From Pelagibacteraceae bacterium AG-430-F16 (GTDB taxonomy: Bacteria; Pseudomonadota; Alphaproteobacteria; Pelagibacterales; Pelagibacteraceae), in assembly GCA_003213015.1 (NCBI GenBank), contig QCOG01000001.1, positions 124,001 through 188,000 on the forward strand: a stretch of 64,000 nt of DNA, read 5' to 3'. Position 1 is the stretch's first letter. Every line of letters starts with the position of its first letter. Made by a program: the position numbers and the translations under genes. The notes below the pieces were generated by a model. That model made no database searches, was not told the origin of the DNA, and saw only the letters and a list, made by a program, of their open reading frames with translations. Shown here piece after piece: positions 1-9,193 of the stretch.

Positions 1-1856
1 CTCTTACCAAAATTATTTACTCCTAAATTTAACCCATTGGTACCTGTATATTTTTTCCAATAACTGGTTTCGGATGCTTCTAAAGAGACTTTAAGTGTAT
101 CTTCTTGTAAAATATCTTTTTTATAGTCATTGCTTTGACTATCGAATATTTCATGGCATGGCATTGATATAACCTTTGAATAAATATTTTCTGTGGCTAA
201 TTTATGACTAACTTTTATCGCAAGATCGGTTTCAGAACCTGTTGCTAATAACGTTACTTTTAGGTTATCTCCATTTCTTAAAATTTCATAAGCTCCTTTA
301 GAGCAAAGATTATTGGTAATCAACTCTCTTCTTATGGGTTCTATTTTTTGTCTTGTTAGAGCAATAACACTTGGTTTATTTTTACTTTCCAAAGCCAACT
401 GCCAACATTCAAAGGTTTCAATGGTATCGGATGGTCTAAATACATTTAAGTTTGGTATAGATCTCAACATTGCAAGCTGTTCAACAGGTTGATGGGTTGG
501 GCCGTCTTCCCCGAGACCAATTGAGTCATGGGTTAAAACATAAATTACTCTTTGACCCATCATTGCAGCCAATCTTATAGAGGGCTTGCAATAATCGCTA
601 AATATTAAAAAAGTTCCACCATACGGAATAAGATTGCTATGCAAAGAGATTCCATTCATAATTCCACACATTGCATGTTCTCTTACTCCATAATGAATAT
701 AATTTCCTGCAAAACTTCCTGGTTTAATAATTTTATGATTTTTTGTTTTTGTATTATTTGAACCCGCAAGATCAGCCGAGCCACCAATCAAATTTGGTAA
801 TTTTGAAACTATATCTAAAAATTTTTCTGAAGATTTTCTCGTTGCAATTGGCTCTAATGATTTTAGATAATCATTTTTTACTTGCTCTATTTCACTTGTA
901 ATTTCATCGTTAAAAATATTGAATTCATGTGGATATGATTTATTTTTTTCGGCTTTTGAAGAGGCGTTTTCTCCAATTTTTCTCCACTCACTTAAAATTT
1001 TTTCGGGGATCTTGAAAGGCTCATAATTCCATTTTAATTTTTTCCTAACTAGCTTTACCTCATCGGTACCTAACGGGCTTCCATGCGATGATGCTTTCCC
1101 GCTTTTATTTGGTGAACCATAACCAATTGTAGTCTTACAAGAAATAGCAAATGGTTTTTTTGACTTTTGAGCTTTTTTTAAAGCGGTAAAAATTTGTTTT
1201 TCATTATGTCCATCTATTTCTAAATAGCTCCAACCGTAACTCTCAAATCTTTTTTTTGTATTATCAGAAACAGATAGATTAGTAGGGCCATCAATCGAGA
1301 TAGAATTATTATCAAAAAGCAGTATCAAATTTTTTAATTTTAAGTGACCTGCAAAACTTAAGGCTTCATGGCTTATTCCTTCCATTAGGCATCCATCTCC
1401 TGCCAATACATAAGTTTTATGATCTAATTTTTTTTTTCCTAACTTTTTTTTTAATATTTCTTCAGCCAGCGCAAAACCTACGGCATTAGATATACCTTGT
1501 CCTAATGGTCCAGTTGTAGTTTCTATACCTGAATTTGAATGATATTCTGGATGGCCAGCACAAATACAGTTTAGTTTTCTAAAGTTTTTGATATCATCCA
1601 TAGAAACGCTTTTGTAACCAGTTAGATATAAAAGTGAGTAAAGAAGCATGGACCCATGACCAGCAGAAAGAACGAACCTATCTCTGTTAAACCAGCTAGG
1701 ATCTTTTGGATTAAATCGTAAAAAGTTTTTAAATAAAATTGTAGCAACGTCAGCCATTCCCATTGGCATTCCGGGATGACCAGAATTCGCTGCCTCAACA
1801 GCATCTAAAGACAGAAATCTTACAGCATTAGCTAAATCTTTATGTTTTATTTTCAA
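1..1856 (-). CDS. tkt: Transketolase (partial, 3' end outside window)
   Basis: Transketolase interconverts sugar phosphates in the non-oxidative pentose phosphate pathway using thiamine diphosphate. It is not in the ORF track because its stop lies outside the window. I translated it from the reverse strand. The product begins KHKDLANAVRFLSLDAVEAANSGHPG, and the ThDP-binding region AGDGCLMEG...NN, the pyrimidine-domain stretch GVREHAMCGIMNG and the motif GLGEDGPTHQPVEQ are all visible. About 618 residues of an expected 650-670 are present. I chose a TTG start (complement of 1854-1856) because an AGGA-like ribosome site lies just upstream and no in-frame ATG precedes the conserved N-terminus. 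The gene is divergent from the coiled-coil/zapA run, with about 50 bp between. Identity is secure; the start is likely. Confidence 0.95.
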   Translation of the reverse strand, partial: MKIKHKDLANAVRFLSLDAVEAANSGHPGMPMGMADVATILFKNFLRFNPKDPSWFNRDRFVLSAGHGSMLLYSLLYLTGYKSVSMDDIKNFRKLNCICAGHPEYHSNSGIETTTGPLGQGISNAVGFALAEEILKKKLGKKKLDHKTYVLAGDGCLMEGISHEALSFAGHLKLKNLILLFDNNSISIDGPTNLSVSDNTKKRFESYGWSYLEIDGHNEKQIFTALKKAQKSKKPFAISCKTTIGYGSPNKSGKASSHGSPLGTDEVKLVRKKLKWNYEPFKIPEKILSEWRKIGENASSKAEKNKSYPHEFNIFNDEITSEIEQVKNDYLKSLEPIATRKSSEKFLDIVSKLPNLIGGSADLAGSNNTKTKNHKIIKPGSFAGNYIHYGVREHAMCGIMNGISLHSNLIPYGGTFLIFSDYCKPSIRLAAMMGQRVIYVLTHDSIGLGEDGPTHQPVEQLAMLRSIPNLNVFRPSDTIETFECWQLALESKNKPSVIALTRQKIEPIRRELITNNLCSKGAYEILRNGDNLKVTLLATGSETDLAIKVSHKLATENIYSKVISMPCHEIFDSQSNDYKKDILQEDTLKVSLEASETSYWKKYTGTNGLNLGVNNFGK

Positions 1857-1906
1857 AAATATTCCTATCTAGACTAAGAGACTCATTAATATATAATTAT
1901 ATATAT

Positions 1907-2230
1907 ATGAAATATATCAGCGAAAAAGAAAAAAAACTTGAAGACGCTCTTAAGAAATTAAAAAAACTTGATCTCAAAAATGACCCGATAACTGGAGACA
2001 TAAAAGAATTAATTGATCAAAAAAATCAATTAGAAATTGAAAAAAACGAATTAGAAAAAAGATACAAAAATTTAAGTGATGAACACGGCAATCTTCAAGT
2101 CAAAATCAAACAAATGATGGTGGAAAAAAAAGATGATAGAATGAAAAGATTAGAGTTTGACGAAAAAATTGATGAATTAAATCAAGAAACAGATATTTTA
2201 CTTGAAGAGATTGAAAAATGGCAAATGTAA
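1907..2230 (+). CDS. Small coiled-coil protein upstream of zapA (possibly DUF4164)
   Basis: This is a 107-residue, highly charged protein with almost continuous heptad-like Lys/Glu/Leu patterning, so it should be mostly coiled coil. It has no signal peptide or membrane segment. Its reading frame overlaps the start of zapA by 13 bp, which implies translational coupling. Alphaproteobacteria often carry a small DUF4164-type coiled-coil gene beside zapA. Membership of that family is my inference from position and composition, since no diagnostic motif exists. A role alongside ZapA in division-ring assembly is plausible but not shown by the sequence. Confidence 0.75.
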   Translation: MKYISEKEKKLEDALKKLKKLDLKNDPITGDIKELIDQKNQLEIEKNELEKRYKNLSDEHGNLQVKIKQMMVEKKDDRMKRLEFDEKIDELNQETDILLEEIEKWQM

Positions 2231-2655
2231 ATATTAAGTTTAATGGAAAAGACTTTCTTCTTTCATGCGAGGATGGTCAAGAGGACCATCTTGAGGAGCT
2301 AGCAGCAAATTTAAACGATAAATTTGAAAAATTAAAAAATGACTTAGGAAACATAGGTGAAAATAAATTATTATTGATCACCGCTATTAAAATTATGGAT
2401 GAGTACTTTGATACCAAAAAAAATGTTGAGAAAAAAAAGCTAGAATTAACTAATCTTACTGAAAAATTTAAAGAACTAAAATCTCTTGTATATAGCTACA
2501 AGGATGAAAAAGAAGGTGAAGCAACTAAATTGAACAATGATATGAACAACTTGCAAAAAGAGCTTGATAAAATAAATAATAATTATGATCAATTAATTTC
2601 TAACACAGCAAAAGAAATAGAGGAATTTGTTGAGCGAGTTAATCTTAAAAATTAG
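2218..2655 (+). CDS. zapA: Cell division protein ZapA
   Basis: ZapA binds FtsZ and bundles its filaments at mid-cell. Residues 1-70 fit the ZapA fold: NVNIKFNGKDFLLSCEDGQEDHLEELAANLNDKF followed by LLLITAIKIMDEYFD. The rest is a long coiled coil. At 145 residues it is longer than E. coli ZapA (about 109) and in the range common for alphaproteobacteria. The gene overlaps the preceding coiled-coil gene and is followed after 8 bp by the folate cyclo-ligase gene. zapA next to this ligase is a widespread arrangement that often encloses 6S RNA, but there is no space for 6S RNA here. Confidence 0.88.
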   Translation: MANVNIKFNGKDFLLSCEDGQEDHLEELAANLNDKFEKLKNDLGNIGENKLLLITAIKIMDEYFDTKKNVEKKKLELTNLTEKFKELKSLVYSYKDEKEGEATKLNNDMNNLQKELDKINNNYDQLISNTAKEIEEFVERVNLKN

Positions 2656-2663
2656 ATTTTGTA

Positions 2664-3206
2664 GTGAACAAATTTCAATTAAGAAAAAAAATATCTAAAA
2701 TTCGATCAAAATTTGCAAGAAAAAAAATCAAAGTAAAATCTGAAACTATAATCAAATTAATTGAGCAAAAATCTCCCAATAAAAAAGTTGGATTGTATTA
2801 TCCATTCGGTGATGAATTGTCTACTTTAGAATTAATGGATCAATTGATTAAAAAAAATTTTATAATTTCTTTACCTATAATTAATGATAAATTTGAGATG
2901 TCTTTTTATAGATGGAATCTTAATGAACCCTTAACAATAAATAGATTTGGTATCTTAGAACCTTTCAGGGGGAAAAAAATAATTCCCTCTACATTAATTA
3001 TTCCGATGTTAGCTTTTGACTCAAACTTAAATAGACTTGGTTATGGAGGAGGTTTCTATGACAGGTTTATTCAAAAAATTGAGAAACAAAATAACTGTGT
3101 TAAAATCGGACTTGCTCTTTCCTTTCAAAAAATTAATAAAGTGCCAGTTGATAAATATGATAAAAAAATGGATTTCATAATTACTGAAAAAAGAATTTAT
3201 AAATGA
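2664..3206 (+). CDS. 5-formyltetrahydrofolate cyclo-ligase
   Basis: This enzyme (MTHFS family; ygfA/fau in E. coli) converts 5-formyl-THF to 5,10-methenyl-THF with ATP, returning a storage folate to the one-carbon pool. The 180-residue length is typical. Visible family signatures are an N-terminal basic stretch, VGLYYPFGDELST (substrate loop), and the C-terminal hallmark LAFDSNLNRLGYGGGFYDRF. The start codon is GTG at 2664. The gene sits 8 bp after zapA and overlaps the next gene by 4 bp (ATGA), so it is part of a translationally coupled run. Confidence 0.93.
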   Translation: MNKFQLRKKISKIRSKFARKKIKVKSETIIKLIEQKSPNKKVGLYYPFGDELSTLELMDQLIKKNFIISLPIINDKFEMSFYRWNLNEPLTINRFGILEPFRGKKIIPSTLIIPMLAFDSNLNRLGYGGGFYDRFIQKIEKQNNCVKIGLALSFQKINKVPVDKYDKKMDFIITEKRIYK

Positions 3207-4009
3207 AAATTTTATTTTTAGGCGACATTGTAGGACCCTCTGGTTGTATAGTTGTAAAAAAATATCTTAAGAAGATTGTTGAGGAAAATAAAATAAATTT
3301 TGTGATAGCAAATGGTGAAAACGCAGCTCATAACGGAGTAGGTATTACAAAAGATGTTTTAGACAATCTAATTAAATTTGGAGTTAATGTACTCACAACT
3401 GGAAATCATGTTTGGGATCATAAAGAAACTTTAAAACTCGTTGAGGATGATAACAGACTCCTTAGACCATTTAATTTAATTGGAATCTCACCAGGAAAAG
3501 GATTTGAAATTTATCAAACATCCAAAAATCTTAAAATAGGTGTACTAAATTTAATGGGAAATGTTTTCATGAGGAAAAGTGAAGATGTTTTCAAAACAGC
3601 TGAGAATTTTCAAAAAAAATACCAACTAAAAAAAGATTATGACTTTTTAGTAGTCGACTTGCATTGTGAAACTACTTCAGAAAAAATGGCAATGGGACAT
3701 TTGTTTGATAGCAAAGCAACTTTAGTTACTGGTACTCACACGCACATTCCAACAAATGACGCAAGAGTTTTAAAAGGTGGGACTGCGTATATCACAGACT
3801 CCGGAATGTGTGGTGACTACGACTCAGTAATTGGGATGAATAAAGAAAACTCATTAAAAAGATTCTTTAAACAAGATTCTGAAAAACATTATCCATCTTT
3901 AGGGGATGGTTCTTTATCGGGTGTTATGGTAGATTGTGATGAAACTACAGGACTAGCTAAAAATATTAATAGTATAATTGTTGGGGGTGTTTTAAATAAC
4001 TCAAAATAA
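3203..4009 (+). CDS. YmdB-like metallophosphoesterase (TIGR00282 family)
   Basis: This 268-residue calcineurin-like phosphoesterase belongs to the YmdB/TIGR00282 group, whose Bacillus member hydrolyses 2',3'-cyclic nucleotides. Metal-ligand motifs appear in family order: GDIVG near residue 7, NGENAAHNGVGIT near 37, TGNHVWDHKE near 66, DLHCETTSEK near 150 and GTHTHIPTND near 177. It has no signal peptide and should be cytoplasmic. It overlaps the folate cyclo-ligase gene by 4 bp, and yebC begins 1 bp after its stop. The family call is strong; the physiological substrate in this organism is not known from the sequence. Confidence 0.92.
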   Translation: MKILFLGDIVGPSGCIVVKKYLKKIVEENKINFVIANGENAAHNGVGITKDVLDNLIKFGVNVLTTGNHVWDHKETLKLVEDDNRLLRPFNLIGISPGKGFEIYQTSKNLKIGVLNLMGNVFMRKSEDVFKTAENFQKKYQLKKDYDFLVVDLHCETTSEKMAMGHLFDSKATLVTGTHTHIPTNDARVLKGGTAYITDSGMCGDYDSVIGMNKENSLKRFFKQDSEKHYPSLGDGSLSGVMVDCDETTGLAKNINSIIVGGVLNNSK

Positions 4010-4010
4010 T

Positions 4011-4733
4011 ATGGCAGGACATTCTCATTGGGCTGGTATAAAACATAAAAAAGGTAGAGCAGACAAAGAAAGGTCGAAGATTTTCTCGAAACTTTCTAGA
4101 GAGATTACTGTAGCTGCTAAACTTGGAGATAAAGATCCTTTGATGAACCCGAGACTTAGATCTGCTATTCAAGCAGCAAGATCGTCAAACATGCCAAAAG
4201 ATAACATTGAAAGAGCCATTGATAAATCGAAATCATTAAATCAATCAAATTTTGAAAAGATAAGATACGAAGGTTTTGGTAAAGATAAAGTTGCTATAAT
4301 TGTAGAGGCACTTACAGATAACAAAAATAGAACTGCCTCAAAAATAAGAACTATTTTTCAAAAAAATGGTGGTAATTTGGGTGCCCAAGGTTCTGCAGCC
4401 CATAACTTTAAACAAATTGGCGTAATTAGGATAGACATAAATGAAATTAAAGACAATAAAATTTTTGAACTAGCAATTGATGCTGGTGCAGATGAATGCT
4501 TCTCCTTTGAAAATTTTCATGAGATACATTGCGGCTTTGAAGATATTTACTCTATAAAAAAAAAAATTGAGCCTCATGTTGAAAATTTTATATCTACAGA
4601 TATCGAGTGGATTCCACTAAACAAGGTTTCCAGCGAAAGTGAGAATAAAGAAGACATAAAAAAACTTATAGAATTATTAGATGATGACGATGATGTTCAA
4701 AGGGTTTACTCGAACTTTGGGGAAGAAGATTAA
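4011..4733 (+). CDS. yebC: YebC/PmpR-family regulator / translation factor
   Basis: YebC-family proteins are cytoplasmic. They have been described both as DNA-binding regulators and as factors that relieve ribosome stalling. The diagnostic N-terminus MAGHSHWAGIKHKKGRAD is present, followed by KLSREITVAAKLG and later ALTDNKNRTASKIRTIFQKNGGNLG. Length (240 residues) is normal. In many proteobacteria yebC precedes ruvC, as here (3 bp gap). The acidic tail ELLDDDDDVQRVYSNF is also typical of the family. Confidence 0.95.
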   Translation: MAGHSHWAGIKHKKGRADKERSKIFSKLSREITVAAKLGDKDPLMNPRLRSAIQAARSSNMPKDNIERAIDKSKSLNQSNFEKIRYEGFGKDKVAIIVEALTDNKNRTASKIRTIFQKNGGNLGAQGSAAHNFKQIGVIRIDINEIKDNKIFELAIDAGADECFSFENFHEIHCGFEDIYSIKKKIEPHVENFISTDIEWIPLNKVSSESENKEDIKKLIELLDDDDDVQRVYSNFGEED

Positions 4734-4736
4734 GCA

Positions 4737-5225
4737 ATGTTAATAATTGGAATAGATCCAGGGATTAATGGTGCTATATGCTTATTTAAAGATGGAAAAG
4801 TAGTGGATGTATTTGAAATGCCAAAAATGGCTGTAGGAAAAAAAAATAAATCTCAAGTTAATGCATCTCAAATATTTAACGAAATTCAAAAAGCTGTAGA
4901 AGGAGAAGATAAGACGAAAGTAATGGCTGTGATCGAACAAGTTTCTGCAATGCCAGGACAAGGAGTTACTAGCATGTTTAATTTTGGACAGTCTTTTGGA
5001 GTGTTGAAAGGAATTTTTTCTGCAATGCAAATCCCAATGGATTTTGTTTCGCCAGTTAAATGGAAAAAATTCTTTAATTTGATAAATACAAACAAAGACG
5101 CTAGCAGGACAAAAGCTATTGAAATTTATCCATACTTTTCCTCAAAATTGTCAAAAAAAAAAGATACTAATAAAGCGGATGCGATACTAATTTCTAGTTT
5201 TTATTACCAAAACGCTAAATATTAG
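4737..5225 (+). CDS. ruvC: RuvC-like Holliday junction resolvase (divergent)
   Basis: RuvC cuts Holliday junctions during homologous recombination. The 162-residue protein has the RNase-H-like start IGIDPGINGA with catalytic D7, an acidic residue at E67 (VIEQVSA) and a C-terminal aspartate at D148 (NKADAIL). The position three residues before D148, usually Asp or His in bacterial RuvC, is Asn145; D143 lies nearby. The segment VSPVKWKKFFNL resembles small RuvC-like proteins of phage type (from memory). Location after yebC and before tolQ matches the classical ruvC locus, but ruvA and ruvB, normally next, are missing from the window. The fold call is good; orthology to classical RuvC is less certain. 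Confidence 0.75.
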   Translation: MLIIGIDPGINGAICLFKDGKVVDVFEMPKMAVGKKNKSQVNASQIFNEIQKAVEGEDKTKVMAVIEQVSAMPGQGVTSMFNFGQSFGVLKGIFSAMQIPMDFVSPVKWKKFFNLINTNKDASRTKAIEIYPYFSSKLSKKKDTNKADAILISSFYYQNAKY

Positions 5226-5281
5226 ATTTATTTGATATTTCAGGTCAAATTGATGACACATTTTAGTGTGAATGATTTTTC

Positions 5282-5956
5282 ATGGAGGCCGATATAGCAT
5301 CACAATCTGTTGGACTAGGAAGTTCTGTAGACTTTTCTTTATGGAGCCTATTTCTTAGAGCAGACATAATTGTAAAATCAGTTATTGTTTTGTTAATTGC
5401 AGCATCAATTTATACTTGGGCGATAATTATAGAAAAATTCAAGTTATTTAAGAAAATAAATTTATCAACCCAAGAGTTTGAAGAAAAGTTTTGGAAATCA
5501 AGATCTGCCGAAAGTTTCTATAATAATTTACCAGCAAATATTGATGACCCAATGTCAAATGTTTTTAAAAAGACAATGCAAGTTGTTCTTAAATCAAGAT
5601 CTAGAAGTAATTTAAATGAAAAGCTTTCAGGTTTATTAGAGTCTAATATAGAAAATGAAGTTAACAAGCTTGAAAAAAATTATTCATTCTTAGCCACTGT
5701 AGGTTCAACAGCACCGTTTATTGGTTTGTTTGGAACAGTTTGGGGAATTATGAATTCGTTTCAGTCAATTGCAGTTTCAAGAAACACAAGTTTAGCTATT
5801 GTCGCGCCAGGTATTGCAGAAGCATTATTTGCAACAGCTCTCGGCCTATTAGCAGCTATACCTGCGGTTGTAGCTTATAACAAATTTAATAACGACTCAA
5901 AAAAATATTCTCAAAGATTAGAAAATTTTGCCAAAAGATTTATCTCTACTATTTAA
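5282..5956 (+). CDS. tolQ: Tol-Pal system inner-membrane protein TolQ
   Basis: TolQ forms, with TolR, the proton channel that energises the Tol-Pal complex for outer-membrane constriction and integrity. The 224-residue protein has three expected membrane segments: about residues 30-50 (SVIVLLIAASIYTWAIII), 140-160 (LATVGSTAPFIGLFGTVWGIM) and 175-200 (APGIAEALFATALGLLAAIPAVVAY). The GSTAPFIGLFGTVWGI stretch is the ExbB/TolQ/MotA hallmark. It starts 56 bp after the ruvC-like gene and is followed 3 bp later by tolR, opening the tol operon. Confidence 0.96.
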   Translation: MEADIASQSVGLGSSVDFSLWSLFLRADIIVKSVIVLLIAASIYTWAIIIEKFKLFKKINLSTQEFEEKFWKSRSAESFYNNLPANIDDPMSNVFKKTMQVVLKSRSRSNLNEKLSGLLESNIENEVNKLEKNYSFLATVGSTAPFIGLFGTVWGIMNSFQSIAVSRNTSLAIVAPGIAEALFATALGLLAAIPAVVAYNKFNNDSKKYSQRLENFAKRFISTI

Positions 5957-5959
5957 CTA

Positions 5960-6376
5960 ATGGCTTTTAATTTAAAAAATAAATCTAAAGATCCAATAAG
6001 TGAAATAAATGTAACACCATTTGTTGATGTTATGTTGGTTCTTTTAATTGTTTTTATGGTCACAGCACCATTATTGACAGTTGGTGTTCAAGTAGATCTA
6101 CCAGAAAGTTCAGCTGACTCTCTTCCTGAAGAACAAGAGCCACTAACTTTAAGTATAAATTCAAAAGGTGAGATTTTTATTCAAGAGTCAAAAGTTGAAT
6201 TCGATAATGTAATTGCCAAAATATTAGCTGTCTCGAAAAACAGGACAGATACAAGAATATATGTAAGAGGCGACAAGACAATCAATTATGGAAGAGTTCT
6301 AGAAGTTATGGGGATGCTTTCTGGTTCAGGATTTACAAAAGTAGCGCTTATTTCAGAACCTTATAAAGAGAGGTGA
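5960..6376 (+). CDS. tolR: Tol-Pal system protein TolR
   Basis: TolR is the single-pass partner of TolQ. Its membrane helix (about residues 19-40, PFVDVMLVLLIVFMVTAPLL) carries the conserved channel aspartate in NVTPFVDVMLVLL. The rest is the periplasmic ExbD/TolR domain, ending with the expected YGRVLEVMGMLSGSGFTKVALISE. Length (138 residues) is normal. Gaps of 3 bp to tolQ and 6 bp to tolA support one transcript. Confidence 0.96.
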   Translation: MAFNLKNKSKDPISEINVTPFVDVMLVLLIVFMVTAPLLTVGVQVDLPESSADSLPEEQEPLTLSINSKGEIFIQESKVEFDNVIAKILAVSKNRTDTRIYVRGDKTINYGRVLEVMGMLSGSGFTKVALISEPYKER

Positions 6377-6382
6377 TCGATA

Positions 6383-7195
6383 GTGACTAATAATATTATT
6401 ATATCATCTTTACTTCATTTATTTCTTATAATTATAACAGCATTGAGCCTTCCTTTTTTAGCAAAAAAACCAATAGATCTTCCGCCGATTATTTCAATAG
6501 AACTTATCCAAATTACCGATAAAACATCTATACCTTATGCTCCTAAAGCGAAAAAGATTATTGAAGAAATAAAAAAGAAAGAAAAAGAAAAACTCGTTTC
6601 CGAGCAAGCACCTCCCAAAAAAGTTAAAAAAGAAAAACCAGATGCAATACCATTACCGGATCAACAAAAAAATATTGTAAAAAAACCAGAAGAGGATAAA
6701 CAAAACCCAGAAAAAATTGATGATGAAATTAAACAAGTTTCAGAATTTGAAAAAAAAGAATTATTTGATCCAAACAATATTGCTGCGTTAATTGATAAAT
6801 CAAAAGAAGAAACTGCAGAGATGATTAAAAGTGATAATAAGATAACTCAATCACAAAGAAAAAGTGTTATTTCTTCTGGATTGACTTTAAATGAGGAAGA
6901 TGCTCTTAAAGCCCAAATTTTTGGATGCTGGAGCATCCCGTTGGGATTACCTTATAATGAAGATCTTCTTGTAAGAATTAAAATTAATTTAAAACCCGAT
7001 GGTACAATTATTAACTCAGAAATACTTGACCATGCTAGAATGAATAAACCAGGACAAGGATTCTATAAAGTTTTGGCAGAAAGTGCTTTAAGGGCAATTA
7101 GATTGTGTCAGCCCTTGAGAGTTCCAACAACTGGTTATGAGAGATGGAAAGAAATACAACTAAATTTTGATGCTAGGGAGATGCTTCAAGGATGA
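6383..7195 (+). CDS. tolA: TolA-like periplasm-spanning protein
   Basis: TolA links the TolQR motor to Pal and TolB across the periplasm. This 270-residue protein has an N-terminal membrane anchor (residues about 4-25), then a Lys/Glu/Pro-rich extended region, and a C-terminal TonB/TolA-like domain ([33 protein letters not shown]). The start is GTG at 6383. It is shorter than E. coli TolA (421 residues), mainly in the repetitive middle section, which varies in length across species. It overlaps tolB by 4 bp. Confidence 0.9.
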   Translation: MTNNIIISSLLHLFLIIITALSLPFLAKKPIDLPPIISIELIQITDKTSIPYAPKAKKIIEEIKKKEKEKLVSEQAPPKKVKKEKPDAIPLPDQQKNIVKKPEEDKQNPEKIDDEIKQVSEFEKKELFDPNNIAALIDKSKEETAEMIKSDNKITQSQRKSVISSGLTLNEEDALKAQIFGCWSIPLGLPYNEDLLVRIKINLKPDGTIINSEILDHARMNKPGQGFYKVLAESALRAIRLCQPLRVPTTGYERWKEIQLNFDAREMLQG

Positions 7196-8541
7196 GAAAA
7201 GTTATTTTTTTAATATATGTTTCCTTATTTATTTTTAATTGGGAAAAAGCATGGTCTCTTATAGAAGTAGACATTACTAGAGGTAATCTAAATCCTTTGC
7301 CACTAGCAGTATCGCCATTATCTGTTGATCAAAATTCTAAAGAAAAATTTAAAGATTCATTAAAACTTGAAGATATAGGTGCAGAAATATCAAAAGTTGT
7401 TGAGAATAATTTAAGACAATCAGGTTTATTCAATCCGTTGGATTCAAAAGCTTTCTTACAAAAACCAGATATTGCTCATGTAAAACCAAGATTTGAAGAT
7501 TGGGCTTTAATTAAAGCTCAAGCTTTAATAACTGGAGATGTAAAGATAGTTGATGAAAAGCTTAGGGTTGAATTTAGGTTGTGGGATATATTAGCTGGTA
7601 AAGAAATTATGGCGTTGGCATTCACCACTGTTTCAGAAAATTGGAGAAGAGTTGGGCATATAATTACTGATAAAGTTTACCAAAGGTTGACAGGTGAAAA
7701 AGGTTATTTTGATACTAGAATTATTTATGTTGCTGAAGAAGGACCTAAAACAAGTCGTATCAAGAAATTAGCAATTATGGATCAAGATGGATTTAATACG
7801 AAGTACTTAACTCTAGGAAATGAATTAGTTTTAACACCAAGATTTAATCCAACAAATCAAATGGTCACTTATTTATCTTATTTTAAAAATCTACCTAGAG
7901 TGTATTTACTAGATATTGAAACAGGTATTCAGGAAGTTGTTGGAGACTTTCCTGGTATGACATTTGCTCCGCGTTTCTCTCCTGATGGAAAAAAAATTAT
8001 TATGAGTTTTGCTAAAGATGGAAACTCAGATATTTATACTATGGACCTTGAAAGTAGAGAGGTTGAAAAAATCACAAACCATCCATCAATTGATACATCA
8101 CCATCATATTCTCCAGACGGTAAATATATTTGCTTTAATTCAGATAGAAGTGGGTATCAACAAATTTATGTAATGAGAAGTGATGGTTCAAAAGTTAAAA
8201 GGATTTCCTTTGGAAATGGTCTTTACGGAACACCTGTATGGTCTCCTAGAGGTGATTTAATAGCTTTCACAAAACTTCATAAGGGAAAGTTTTATATTGG
8301 TGTAATGAGAACAGATGGAACTGGCGAAAGATTACTTACAGAAAACTATTATCAAGAGGCTCCTTCATGGTCTCCTAATGGGAGAGTTTTAATTTTTTAT
8401 AGAGAGACAAAATCAGACTCTGCAGGCAAGGGCTTTTCAGCTAAACTTTGGTCTATCGATCTCACAGGATATAATGAAAGAATGGTCAAAACTGAGACTG
8501 ATGCTTCAGACCCATCTTGGTCGTCATTATTGACTGATTAA
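7192..8541 (+). CDS. tolB: Tol-Pal system periplasmic protein TolB
   Basis: TolB is a periplasmic beta-propeller that binds Pal and TolA. An N-terminal signal sequence (about 20 residues, [17 protein letters not shown]) is followed by the TolB N-domain and repeated propeller signatures of the WD40-like PD40 type: [45 protein letters not shown] and [16 protein letters not shown]. Length 449 is typical. The ATG lies inside the 3' end of tolA (ATGA overlap). A 100-bp gap separates it from pal. Confidence 0.97.
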   Translation: MRKVIFLIYVSLFIFNWEKAWSLIEVDITRGNLNPLPLAVSPLSVDQNSKEKFKDSLKLEDIGAEISKVVENNLRQSGLFNPLDSKAFLQKPDIAHVKPRFEDWALIKAQALITGDVKIVDEKLRVEFRLWDILAGKEIMALAFTTVSENWRRVGHIITDKVYQRLTGEKGYFDTRIIYVAEEGPKTSRIKKLAIMDQDGFNTKYLTLGNELVLTPRFNPTNQMVTYLSYFKNLPRVYLLDIETGIQEVVGDFPGMTFAPRFSPDGKKIIMSFAKDGNSDIYTMDLESREVEKITNHPSIDTSPSYSPDGKYICFNSDRSGYQQIYVMRSDGSKVKRISFGNGLYGTPVWSPRGDLIAFTKLHKGKFYIGVMRTDGTGERLLTENYYQEAPSWSPNGRVLIFYRETKSDSAGKGFSAKLWSIDLTGYNERMVKTETDASDPSWSSLLTD

Positions 8542-8641
8542 TTATGGTATTTTTAAAAAAAATTAATAATTCCTTGATTTTTAAGCTTGAAAGATCTAAT
8601 TAGTTGTGAAAAAGTATAAAATTAACTTTTAAGGAGCAGTA

Positions 8642-9115
8642 ATGAGTTTAAACAAAATTTTTAGAAATACTTTGCTAGTTTTTTTTGCAAGTATTCTATT
8701 ATCTGCATGTGCCGTAAAAACTACAAGTAAAATGCAAGGTGACGTATACACTGGAAAAGACACAGTTGAGTATTTAGCTTCAGGTGTGCCAGACAGAGTT
8801 TTCTTCGCAACTAATGAAACAGTTTTAACTACTGCTTCAAGAGAGACATTAAGAAAACAAGCATCATGGTTAAGAAAAAATTCAAAAATAAATGTAGTTC
8901 TCGAAGGTCACGCTGACGAAAGAGGTACAAGAGAATATAACTTAGCTTTAGGTGAGAGAAGAGCTAATGCAGCTAAAGATTATTTAATGACTTATGGAAT
9001 ATCTGGAAATAGAATTTCAGTAATAAGTTACGGAAAAGAAAGACCAGTAGACTCTGGTTCAAATCCTTTAGCTTGGTCAAAAAACAGAAGATCAGTATCA
9101 GTAAAAGCTAACTAA
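8642..9115 (+). CDS. pal: Peptidoglycan-associated lipoprotein Pal
   Basis: Pal is an outer-membrane lipoprotein that anchors the membrane to peptidoglycan. A lipoprotein signal with lipobox LSAC (modified Cys near residue 22) leads into an OmpA-like domain carrying VVLEGHADERGTREYNLALGERRANAAKDYL, the peptidoglycan-binding motif. Length 157 is usual. A strong ribosome site (AAGGAG, 7 bp before ATG) and the 100-bp upstream gap suggest its own promoter in addition to operon read-through. An intrinsic terminator follows, as expected for an abundant envelope protein. Confidence 0.97.
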   Translation: MSLNKIFRNTLLVFFASILLSACAVKTTSKMQGDVYTGKDTVEYLASGVPDRVFFATNETVLTTASRETLRKQASWLRKNSKINVVLEGHADERGTREYNLALGERRANAAKDYLMTYGISGNRISVISYGKERPVDSGSNPLAWSKNRRSVSVKAN

Positions 9116-9129
9116 TAATTTACAAATTC

Positions 9130-9166
9130 AGACCCCAATAACATAAGTTGTTGGGGTCTTTTTTTT
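9130..9166 (+). terminator. Intrinsic terminator after pal
   Basis: A 13-bp hairpin: AGACCCCAA plus TAAC pairs, with one G-T wobble, to GTTG plus TTGGGGTCT across a 4-base ATAA loop, and is followed by a run of seven or more T. It is one of the clearest terminators in this gene-dense window. It should insulate pal from cpoB. Confidence 0.93.
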
Positions 9167-9193
9167 GCCATCATTATAGATAGAAATCAAATA

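Noticed and set aside
1622-1804. 60-residue minus-strand ORF
   Set aside because: It lies in another frame of the transketolase gene, has no family features and is a shadow ORF.
2656-2663. Possible 6S RNA between zapA and the folate cyclo-ligase gene
   Set aside because: Many proteobacteria encode 6S RNA here, but the gap is only 8 bp, so no RNA gene fits.
5226-5281. Short inverted repeat ACAC...GTGT before tolQ
   Set aside because: Only 4-bp arms in AT-rich DNA; expected by chance.
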